From UBA8337 sp963932545 (GTDB taxonomy: Bacteria; Pseudomonadota; Alphaproteobacteria; RS24): a DNA stretch of 64,000 nt. A program made the translations under genes and the position numbers. The stretch spans positions 1 to 64,000 of the forward strand of contig CAWVRH010000003.1 in NCBI GenBank assembly GCA_963932545.1, read 5' to 3'. The notes below the pieces were generated by a model. The model searched no databases. It was not told where the DNA came from and saw only the letters and a program-made list of their open reading frames with translations. Positions 1 to 6,723 of this stretch are shown in pieces; the stretch's first letter is position 1, and each line of letters opens with the position of its first letter.

Positions 1-50
1 CAACCTTGCCAAGGTTGGGGTCGTGAGTTCGAATCTCATCGCCCGCTCCA
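1..50 (+). tRNA. tRNA-Gly (GCC), 3' part only
   Basis: The window opens inside a tRNA. The anticodon stem-loop is visible (CAACC TTGCCAA GGTTG) with anticodon GCC at 8-10, followed by the variable loop, a T arm with GTTCGAATC, the acceptor 3' strand and an encoded CCA at 48-50. The 5' half lies outside the window. No integrase or repeated att core follows, so there is no sign that an element is integrated here. Confidence 0.93.
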
Positions 51-129
51 GAAAACCTTCTCCTAAATCGACTTATTTCATGCGCGTCCCATACGCCCCC
101 CATACGCAATGAACGGCGCTTTTTTTCGG

Positions 130-1377
130 TTAACGCCGCTGAATGCTCGCGCGCAAAATCCGCCGGATAGCCAGCCATACCAAAGGCACAGTAATCAGCA
201 CCAGGCTGGCGCGCAGCATATTAGGGTCTAGCGATGGCACTTGAGATAACACCCAATCGGCTGGATAACTCAACAAGCTCACCAGATAATAAGAGATTGC
301 CACAGTAGACACACCCTCTACCGTGTGTTGCAGGCGCAATTGGCGCGCCGCCGAATTATTGAGCGAGGCCAAAAGGTCGGCATTCTGGCGCTGCAGGCCC
401 AGCTCAATGCGGGTTTGTAAAAGTGTTGTCATGTTGCCAATCTGCTTGGCCAAATCTTGGCGGCGCCGCTCGGTCGACTGATAGGTGGCAATGGCTGGCA
501 GGAGGCGGCGTTCCAAAAACCCACCGACCGTAATGCGATTGTCATGCGGCGCTTCATTCAGCGACTTAAGGCGCGCTTCTACCAAAGCCCAATAGGCTTC
601 ACAGGCCGAAAACCGAAACGAGGTTTTGCGCCAAATCTCACCAAGTTCGCCAGCCAAACGGCTCAGCTCCATGAAGCGGGCGCCGTCTTCGCCTTCGTCT
701 TCGTTCAACATCATATCGGCAGGCACGCGGTCGGCAATATCGGCGAGGCGGGCTTGCGCTTGGCGCGCGCGGCGCAGGCCAATGGCCGCAAAAGAACGAT
801 AGGTTTCAATCTCCACCACCTGCAAGGCAATGCGGCCAATGTCGCGAACATCGGCTTGCGGGTCGAAATCTAGCGCGATTTTTGTGTGTCCGTCTTCGGC
901 CACCTTAAAATCAAAAAACAAATCGGCACGGCCTTGTTCTAACTGGCTTGCACAGGTCCAGCTCTCTCTCGGTTGGCCGCGCTTTGCGCAATAGCAATCC
1001 ACCGCCACGACAATATTAGCATCGATTTTAGACAGCCAATCTTCAGGCAGATATTGCGCGGGCGAGCCCCCGTCGCCTTTTTCATCGATGATTGTGAGCG
1101 AGATAAACTCTGTATGGCGCTCGATATTAAATTGGATATTATTATGGCTAGCGCGCATCAGGCGGGCAGGCGCTTCTCCATCCCAATCTATTTGCGGCAG
1201 CTGGTCTGCCAAAGCGGCGCGCAAGGAGGCAAAGCTGTTGGCGCCCGAAAGACAAAGTCTAAAAATCGCCGTCGGCAGACCAAAGCGCGGAAACGGGCGC
1301 GCATTCAGCTCGTCGGTGACCTGGTTTAGTCGCCATTCCGATTTATGCATGGGGCGCGAAGAACTGTCTTGGCTCAT
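130..1377 (-). CDS. DUF3422 family membrane-anchored protein
   Basis: 415 residues. The N-terminal motif LNARPFPRF and the later segment NIERHTEFISLTI match the pattern seen in DUF3422 proteins (LNxELHARP and ERHTEFxS). Residues about 270-350 look helical and rich in Q, R and L, suggesting a coiled coil. Two hydrophobic segments lie near the C-terminus (about 355-375 and 385-405), ending in a basic tail. This fits a cytoplasmic domain anchored by a C-terminal membrane hairpin. The function of the family is unknown. The ribosome binding site is weak. The gene stands alone, with a tRNA gene downstream on the other strand. Confidence 0.8.
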   Translation of the reverse strand: MSQDSSSRPMHKSEWRLNQVTDELNARPFPRFGLPTAIFRLCLSGANSFASLRAALADQLPQIDWDGEAPARLMRASHNNIQFNIERHTEFISLTIIDEKGDGGSPAQYLPEDWLSKIDANIVVAVDCYCAKRGQPRESWTCASQLEQGRADLFFDFKVAEDGHTKIALDFDPQADVRDIGRIALQVVEIETYRSFAAIGLRRARQAQARLADIADRVPADMMLNEDEGEDGARFMELSRLAGELGEIWRKTSFRFSACEAYWALVEARLKSLNEAPHDNRITVGGFLERRLLPAIATYQSTERRRQDLAKQIGNMTTLLQTRIELGLQRQNADLLASLNNSAARQLRLQHTVEGVSTVAISYYLVSLLSYPADWVLSQVPSLDPNMLRASLVLITVPLVWLAIRRILRASIQRR

Positions 1378-1422
1378 AAGTTTTTACTCAAATTCTCACA
1401 AAAATTCTTACAAAATTACCGG

Positions 1423-2013
1423 TTACTTGTTTTTTGGCGGCGCCCAGTCCGTGGCCGTCAAATGCGTCTCAGCGAAGGCGAGAGGGCTATCCTCCAAATC
1501 GGTAGCGAGGCTGTCGTTCCAGCGGTTCAAAAACCCGAAGGTCGCCACCACGGCAATAATCTCTGCGATTTGCGCTTCGTCGAAGTGACCTCTGGCGGCA
1601 TCGAAATGCGCTTGCGTGGCTTGGTTCGGCACGCTGGCGGCGCTTTGCGCCAATTGCAGCGCAGCTCGTTCGGCCTGCGAGAACAGCGGACTGGTTTCAT
1701 ACGACCAGAGGGCTTCGATTTTTTCACTCGGCACGCCTCGCGCGTGGGCGCTGTGAGACGTATGCGCCTGACAATAATTACATCCAGCCGCCGCACTCGC
1801 GATATAGGCAACCATCTGGCGCAAGCCTGGATCTAATTTGGCATCGGGCCCAAGCACGCTAGCGCTAAGGGCCAGAAACCCACGTAAAATTTCTGGGCGA
1901 TGCGCCATAATTTTTAAAGAATTGGCCTCAAAGCCCATAATAGCGGCAGCAAACGCCAGCTCATCCGCTACGTCCTCTAGCTTGTCTTGCGGGGCAATCG
2001 GTAGATGCGCCAT
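1423..2013 (-). CDS. carboxymuconolactone decarboxylase / AhpD-like peroxidase-related protein
   Basis: 196 residues, all-helical. The segment GCNYCQAHTSHSA carries the CxxC...H motif of the AhpD/CMD fold, in which the two cysteines and the histidine form a thiol redox site. The following region (SPLFSQAERAALQLAQ, then EIIAVVATFGFLNRWND) matches the second half of peroxidase-related CMD proteins. The likely role is reduction of peroxides or another thiol-dependent redox step in the cytoplasm; the substrate is not known. A GAGGAG ribosome binding site lies 7 bases upstream of the ATG. It is in the same direction as the thioesterase upstream but need not share its promoter. Confidence 0.82.
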   Translation of the reverse strand: MAHLPIAPQDKLEDVADELAFAAAIMGFEANSLKIMAHRPEILRGFLALSASVLGPDAKLDPGLRQMVAYIASAAAGCNYCQAHTSHSAHARGVPSEKIEALWSYETSPLFSQAERAALQLAQSAASVPNQATQAHFDAARGHFDEAQIAEIIAVVATFGFLNRWNDSLATDLEDSPLAFAETHLTATDWAPPKNK

Positions 2014-2041
2014 AGGGGTCTCCTCTTTTCGTGTTTCGGGT

Positions 2042-2530
2042 TTATCGCTTTTTCAGCGTCACAAAATTAGCGGTTGACGAGCCAGCGGCCAGCAGTTGGC
2101 CCTCTTCATTATACAGCTCGCCTTCCACAAAGCCGACCGAGCGACCCCGGCGAACCACACGCCCAGTAGCATAAAGACGACCCGGGCGCGCTGGCGCCAT
2201 CATCGAGACTTTTAATTCTAGGGTTGGCGAAATTTGTCCCCAATCCAAATTCAAGCCAATGGCAAAAGCCATCGCGTCATCCAACATGGCGGCCACATTG
2301 CCGCCTTGAATGCCGCCCCATTTATTGCACAAAGCGTCTGAGGCCTGAAACGCCATCTCGACAATGCCGCGCTCGCGGTCGACCGCCAAAAGCTCCAGCC
2401 CCAGATGCGCCGAACTTGGTGACGGTTTATCCTTGGCCGCTTTCACATTCGGTGGCCAGTCTTCTACGCTGGTAACGAAGCCATCGCGAGCTGTGCCGAA
2501 TGGGTTAATGTCGATTTTCGTATGATCCAT
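2042..2530 (-). CDS. PaaI-type hotdog thioesterase
   Basis: About 162 residues from the ATG at 2530, chosen because GGAG lies 7 bases upstream; a longer in-frame start at 2599 adds a poorly supported tail. The segment CNKWGGIQGGNVAAMLDDAMAFA is the hotdog active-site region of the PaaI/YdiI group, with GG before the long central helix and an acidic residue on it. Such enzymes hydrolyse acyl-CoA thioesters in the cytoplasm. The natural substrate cannot be told from sequence. The gene is divergent from a second hotdog protein of the 4HBT/YbgC group, with about 105 bp between the two starts. Confidence 0.82.
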   Translation of the reverse strand: MDHTKIDINPFGTARDGFVTSVEDWPPNVKAAKDKPSPSSAHLGLELLAVDRERGIVEMAFQASDALCNKWGGIQGGNVAAMLDDAMAFAIGLNLDWGQISPTLELKVSMMAPARPGRLYATGRVVRRGRSVGFVEGELYNEEGQLLAAGSSTANFVTLKKR

Positions 2531-2635
2531 GATGCCGCTCCAAAACGCCCGAGAAAACTCTATTGCGTCCAAAATAGACAGGCCAGCACATAAACACAAG
2601 TGGCCGAGGCATGCCCCTTTTGCTACAGTGGCGTT

Positions 2636-3163
2636 ATGAACGAGCCTCCAAATTCTAAATCATTAGTCCCGCTTGGCGCCGCCGAGGCACAGGCTTGGAC
2701 TATGGCTTGGACTATGCCACCACAGCATATTTTGGATGTGGCTGTGCGAGACGAAGACATTGACGCCTTCCAACACGTCAATAATGTCGTCTATGTGAGC
2801 TGGATGGCGCGCTGCGCTTGGTCGCATTCGCAAAGCCTTGGGTTTGATTTTGCCGCCTATGAAGCCAATGATTGCGGCTTCGTGGTCACCCGCCATGAAA
2901 TAGATTATCGGGCCGCCGCGCTGGCTGGCGACACAGTTCATATTGGCACTTGGATTACCCACAATGATGCGCGGCTGAAGCTGACCCGCCGCTTTCAAAT
3001 GATAAGCGAGGCGTCGGGTAAAACGCTGGCGCTTGGCATGAGCCAATTTGCGGCGATGAAACTATCGACCGCCAAGGCGTGTCGTATGCCGCCAGCCTAT
3101 GCAACGGGCTATCGGGTAGATAGCGCGGCAGCCGATTTTTTCAAATCAGATGCGTCTTTATAG
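2636..3163 (+). CDS. YbgC/FadM-type acyl-CoA thioesterase
   Basis: About 175 residues from ATG 2636. The motif DAFQHVNNVVYVSWM is the signature of the 4-hydroxybenzoyl-CoA thioesterase group, where an aspartate near the start of the strand precedes HVNN. The middle contains the usual VTRHEIDYRAAALAGD segment. It probably hydrolyses fatty or aromatic acyl-CoA in the cytoplasm. The first 25 residues are not conserved-looking and contain a WTMAWTM duplication coded by a 12-bp tandem repeat, so the real start may be one of the later methionines. Its last 6 bases overlap the end of the convergent response regulator gene. Confidence 0.82.
   Translation: MNEPPNSKSLVPLGAAEAQAWTMAWTMPPQHILDVAVRDEDIDAFQHVNNVVYVSWMARCAWSHSQSLGFDFAAYEANDCGFVVTRHEIDYRAAALAGDTVHIGTWITHNDARLKLTRRFQMISEASGKTLALGMSQFAAMKLSTAKACRMPPAYATGYRVDSAAADFFKSDASL
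2692..2715 (+). repeat. 12-bp tandem duplication in the thioesterase N-terminus
   Basis: GGCTTGGACTAT occurs at 2692-2703 and again at 2704-2715. The copies are identical and in frame, adding four residues ahead of the hotdog domain. It is one of a series of such duplications in this window. Confidence 0.9.
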
Positions 3164-3847
3164 GGTTAAGCAGTAACCGCCGTCGACCGTGCGTAAAATT
3201 TGCGCATCTGAAGGGTCGGTTTCAATTTTCTGGCGCAAACGATAAATATGCGTCTCCAGCGTGTGCGTCGAGACTTCGGCGTTATATCCCCAAACATCGT
3301 GCAGCAAAACTTCGCGCGGCACAGGCGCACCCTTGGCGCGGTGAAGAAACTTCAAAATATTGGTTTCTTTTTCAGTCAGTCGAATTTTCTCGCCGCCCTC
3401 GCGGACTTCCAAAACCTTCACAGCCGCGCGCAGGTCATAAGGCCCAATGGCCAAAACGGCGCTCTCCGAATTTTGCTGGCTGCGCAAGTGCGCCCGCATC
3501 CGCGCTAACAAAATACCGAACCGAAACGGCTTGGTGATGTAATCATTAGCGCCCGCATCTAGCCCCAAAATCGTGTCCGCGTCCGTCGACGCCCCCGTTA
3601 ACATGAGAATGGGGGTCTTGACCCCTTTTTGGCGTATGATTTTACAGGTTTCGCGGCCATCTTGGTCGGGGAGGCCGACATCTAAAAGAATAAGATCAAA
3701 GCTACTTTTTTGCGTAATATCCAGCGCCTGCTTAGCTGTTTCGGCTCGTGTCAGCGAAAACTCGGGGTGCAAGGTGAATTGCTCAATCAGAGTTTCTGCA
3801 AGTGTGTCGTCGTCTTCGACGAGCAAAATGCGTTGCGTAGCGGACAT
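3158..3847 (-). CDS. OmpR/PhoB-family response regulator
   Basis: 229 residues. The receiver domain (about 5-118) shows the acidic pocket EDDD at 11-14, the phospho-acceptor Asp56 in LLDVGLP, a threonine in MLTGA and the lysine of ITKPF. The C-terminal winged helix (about 130-229) carries the family pattern (LTEKETNILKFL, VSTHTLETHIYRLRQKIE, TVDGGYCL). It should bind DNA when phosphorylated. No histidine kinase is encoded nearby, so it is an orphan in this window. An AAAAGG site precedes the ATG. It is divergent from the L,D-transpeptidase-like gene with 115 bp between, which makes that gene a possible target. Confidence 0.9.
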   Translation of the reverse strand: MSATQRILLVEDDDTLAETLIEQFTLHPEFSLTRAETAKQALDITQKSSFDLILLDVGLPDQDGRETCKIIRQKGVKTPILMLTGASTDADTILGLDAGANDYITKPFRFGILLARMRAHLRSQQNSESAVLAIGPYDLRAAVKVLEVREGGEKIRLTEKETNILKFLHRAKGAPVPREVLLHDVWGYNAEVSTHTLETHIYRLRQKIETDPSDAQILRTVDGGYCLTL

Positions 3848-3962
3848 CTGATAACCTTTTCATCGCGGAGAACACCCGTTAATTTACTGTGCCTAGATTT
3901 GCAAGTCTTCGCAAGTCGGCTTTCGCTTGCGATATGCAGCGAATTTCGCCAGCCTAGAGACA

Positions 3963-4493
3963 ATGTTTAAACAAATGATTAACGTAACCCAGCGCCCGGG
4001 TAAGAATTCGATGGGAGAGCTGACTTTCGGCCCCCATCGCGCAAGATGCGCTTTGGGCGCAAGCGGCATTTGTTTGCAAAAAACAGAGGGCGACAAAAAA
4101 ACGCCCCTCGGCCAATTTGAATTACGTCGCCTTTGGTTAAGACCCGACCGCGTAAGGGCCCCGCAAACAGAATTTCCAATTCACTATATAGCCCCAAAAA
4201 GCGGCTGGTGTGACGATGCCAAGAGCCGCTTTTACAATCGCCCCATTGAGCGGCCATTTGTGCCTTCGCATGAGGCTTTATGGCGCCGAGATGGCCTATA
4301 TGATGTTTTTTTCGAGCTTGGTTACAATGACGTAACGCCAGAGCCCGGCCAAGGCAGTGCTATTTTTTTGCACTTACAGAAGAACAACTTTAATCCGACC
4401 CTCGGCTGCGTTGCTGTGAGCTGGCGAAGCATGGAATTCATCTTACAACACGCCGATCCTGGATGTCAGCTTAGCGTCCATCAGGGCGCCTAA
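3963..4493 (+). CDS. L,D-transpeptidase (YkuD) family protein
   Basis: About 176 residues from ATG 3963. The C-terminal part has the YkuD pattern: a histidine in IFLHLQ, then the catalytic cysteine in PTLGCVAVS, a variant of the usual HGC motif. Earlier KKTPLGQFEL matches the conserved TPxGxF segment. Family members crosslink peptidoglycan stems or attach proteins to them. No signal peptide or membrane anchor is visible at any of the possible starts, which is unusual for a periplasmic enzyme and leaves location and substrate open. Divergent from an OmpR-type regulator. Confidence 0.82.
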   Translation: MFKQMINVTQRPGKNSMGELTFGPHRARCALGASGICLQKTEGDKKTPLGQFELRRLWLRPDRVRAPQTEFPIHYIAPKSGWCDDAKSRFYNRPIERPFVPSHEALWRRDGLYDVFFELGYNDVTPEPGQGSAIFLHLQKNNFNPTLGCVAVSWRSMEFILQHADPGCQLSVHQGA

Positions 4494-4522
4494 TTAGCCG
4501 CTTATCCTTATATAAAAGAGGT

Positions 4523-5236
4523 TCAGGGTGCGTCACGTTGGCCAAAAAGCGCGGTGCCCACCCGTACATGCGTCGCGCCATGCGCAATGGCAGTCGGAAA
4601 ATCATTGGACATGCCCATCGACACATTTGGCAAGCCATATTGGGCTGCCAACTCGGCCAAAAGCTCGAAATGGGGGCCTGCAGGCTCCTCAAGCGGTGGA
4701 ATAGACATTAATCCATCAATCGTTAGGCCCAATACGGTGCAAAAAGCATAAAATTCGGGTAAATTTTGCACCAAAACACCCGATTTTTGGGGTTCCGCGC
4801 CACTATTAACTTGAATATAGAGTTTGGGGAATCCGTCTGCGTCTTTGTGCTTGGCCAACACGCGCGCCAATTTCTCTCGATCTAACGTTTGTATGACATC
4901 AAAAACATCTATTGCTTGGCGAACCTTATTGGTTTGCAAAGGCCCGACAAGGTGCAGGTCGACTTGCTTTCCAGCTCGCAAGCTAGGCCATTTCTCAGCC
5001 GCTTCTTGAACCCGGTTTTCACCAAAATGGCGCACGCCCAAATCGAGGAAGGTCTGAATTAAAGCGGCCGGCTTAGTTTTAGAAATAGCCAATAAAATCA
5101 CGTCCTCTGGCGAGCGCCCCGCCGCTTGGGCGGCCGCATCTACCTCAGCTTGCACTTTGCGCAGCCGGGTTTCGCAGGCCTGCTTGTCTGGTTTCTCACC
5201 TGAAGGGTCTGGTTTCTCACCTGAAGGGTCTGGCAT
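4523..5236 (-). CDS. yggS: YggS-family pyridoxal phosphate homeostasis protein
   Basis: 237 residues. VILLAISKTKP holds the lysine that binds pyridoxal phosphate in this alanine-racemase-like barrel. HFGENRVQEAAEKW, HLVGPLQTNKVR and the final SMGMSNDFPTAIAHGATHVRVGTALFG are all standard YggS/PLPBP segments. The protein is thought to buffer PLP and influence amino-acid metabolism rather than catalyse a reaction. The N-terminus carries a duplicated PDPSGEK unit coded by a 21-bp tandem repeat and is absent from normal family members, so translation might instead begin downstream. Convergent with the transpeptidase-like gene and divergent from the ThiE-like gene. Confidence 0.93.
   Translation of the reverse strand: MPDPSGEKPDPSGEKPDKQACETRLRKVQAEVDAAAQAAGRSPEDVILLAISKTKPAALIQTFLDLGVRHFGENRVQEAAEKWPSLRAGKQVDLHLVGPLQTNKVRQAIDVFDVIQTLDREKLARVLAKHKDADGFPKLYIQVNSGAEPQKSGVLVQNLPEFYAFCTVLGLTIDGLMSIPPLEEPAGPHFELLAELAAQYGLPNVSMGMSNDFPTAIAHGATHVRVGTALFGQRDAP
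5186..5232. repeat. 21-bp tandem duplication at the start of yggS
   Basis: Two identical 21-bp units at 5186-5206 and 5207-5227, plus the first bases of a third at 5228-5232. Read on the minus strand they code for the repeated PDPSGEK peptide before the YggS fold. Both copies are in frame. Confidence 0.92.
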
Positions 5237-5418
5237 TTGGGCGGCCTCTTTATCTCTGGTTTTCCTGTGGCGTAAGCGCTTCGTGTCTTGCCAGCAGGCC
5301 GCGAAGCGGCGAAGCTGGCGCTAGTGACGAAGCGCGGGCTCTGAAGCTACAATTTGGCAGCTCCGGTGACAAGTCTAACCAATGCCACTCGCGGCCTGTG
5401 CCGCAAAGGAGCTGAACA

Positions 5419-6012
5419 ATGCGCGCCCCAAACCTGTCTCGACTGGTGCTCAGCGACCAAGAGCGTTGCCCAGATTGGCGTGCCGCTTTAGCCGTGGCCA
5501 CAGTTGGGTCTTCGCCAAACGTTGGCCTGATTTTGCGCGACTATCACCTGCCCCAGCGCGCCGAGCTGGCACGAGACATGGCGGCCCATTGTGCGCGCGA
5601 GAATATTTACTTCGCTGTGGCGGGCGACGCTCGGTTGGCGGCCCAATATGGCGCCGCGTTTCATTGTCCCTCTCACTTGCTGGCCAGCCCCGCCGCCCGA
5701 TTGGGCCGCGCGCTGGCGTGTGATTTTGCCGCCGTGCATAATGAGACACAAATGCGCCAAGCCGCCAAAGCGGGCTTTGGTAGCATTTTGCTATCTCCGG
5801 TTTTTGCAACAAAAAGCCACCCCACCGCACGCCCACTTGGCAGCCTGCGCGCGCGCGCATTGGCGCAGCTTGCACGTGAAAAAGGTCTGCACGTTTTTGC
5901 CCTCGGTGGCATGACACAAACCTCATGGCGCCAACTAAGTGCCCAGCCCCGCGTCTTTCAAGGGTTTGGGGCTATTGATGCTTTTGTGCCAAATAGGGCG
6001 GCAAAGGACTGA
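5419..6012 (+). CDS. ThiE/TenI-like thiamine phosphate synthase family protein
   Basis: 197 residues, with GGAG 7 bases before the ATG. LILRDYHLPQRAELA corresponds to the first barrel strand and helix of thiamine phosphate synthases, LLSPVFATKSHP to their GPVF-T-T-K segment, and FALGGM plus GFGAIDAF to the last phosphate-binding strands. The segment that in true ThiE reads GVHLGQ is here AAFHCPS, and the usual NDR motif is not seen, so it may be a paralogue with another or no activity. It is divergent from yggS, a neighbour it has in other alphaproteobacteria. No THI-box riboswitch is visible in the 182 bp upstream. Confidence 0.7.
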   Translation: MRAPNLSRLVLSDQERCPDWRAALAVATVGSSPNVGLILRDYHLPQRAELARDMAAHCARENIYFAVAGDARLAAQYGAAFHCPSHLLASPAARLGRALACDFAAVHNETQMRQAAKAGFGSILLSPVFATKSHPTARPLGSLRARALAQLAREKGLHVFALGGMTQTSWRQLSAQPRVFQGFGAIDAFVPNRAAKD

Positions 6013-6097
6013 CGTCCCTTTACATTTGGACGCCATCGCCATAATAGTTAAGGCACGAATAACCCACGCCCGCTTGGGCTTTTTGACGGATAAAAAC

Positions 6098-6715
6098 ATG
6101 GCCGAACCTCGCACCTCTCCCGCACCCGTTACGTCTTTCGTGCAGGCAAAAATTAGCCTCCGACTGACGCGCGCGCTCAAATCCACGCGCACCCATTTGA
6201 GCGTCCTTTGTCTGGCCGCCATGGTCAGTGCCTGCGGTGCCAACATCGAGGCTGCCTACCCGAGCGGTGACACAGACGAGATGGAAGATAATGGCTCCTT
6301 TCTGGATTTCTTTAGCTTTGGAGATAGCGCCAAAGCCGATAAGGACGCCTCGCGAAAAGCCCTGCCGAGCGCAAAAAAAACCGCTTTGGGCATAGCCGTG
6401 AACACAGATTTATGGCGCGCCTCCCTCGACACTTTGCGCTTTATGCCAATCGCCAGTGCCGACCCAATCGGCGGCACAATTATCACCGACTGGTATAATG
6501 ACCCAGGCACCAATGGCGAGCGTCTCAAAATAAACGTCGTGATTAGCGGCCTTGAGTTGCGCGCCGATGCCTTGCGGGTTTCGATTTTTCGCGAACGAAA
6601 AGTCTCTGGACGTTGGACCTCGATTGCCGTTTCCAGTCGCTCGGCCGCCCAAATGGAAAGCATTGTTCTTACCCGCGCCCGTGACTTTAAAATCGCGCGC
6701 CGCACCAATCCTTAG
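6098..6715 (+). CDS. DUF3576 lipoprotein
   Basis: About 205 residues from ATG 6098. A hydrophobic stretch ends in the lipobox VSAC with Cys46, so the mature protein should be lipid-anchored. The n-region is very long; a start nearer the hydrophobic stretch is possible. The body matches DUF3576: LWRASLDTLRFMPIASADPIGGTIITDWY, then LKINVVISGLELRADALRVSIFRE. The function is unknown. It lies 8 bp upstream of leuS, as in many alphaproteobacteria, and close to lptE, so a role in the cell envelope is an inference from anchor and context only. Confidence 0.83.
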   Translation: MAEPRTSPAPVTSFVQAKISLRLTRALKSTRTHLSVLCLAAMVSACGANIEAAYPSGDTDEMEDNGSFLDFFSFGDSAKADKDASRKALPSAKKTALGIAVNTDLWRASLDTLRFMPIASADPIGGTIITDWYNDPGTNGERLKINVVISGLELRADALRVSIFRERKVSGRWTSIAVSSRSAAQMESIVLTRARDFKIARRTNP

Positions 6716-6723
6716 GAGCCTTC

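Noticed and set aside
1..129. tRNA-Gly 3' end followed by CCCATACGC-type repeats as a phage attachment site
   Set aside because: No integrase, no second copy of the tRNA end and no foreign-looking genes follow.
5237..5418. Thiamine pyrophosphate riboswitch before the ThiE-like gene
   Set aside because: No conserved CTGAGA-type THI-box core is visible, and the segment looks like an ordinary divergent promoter region.
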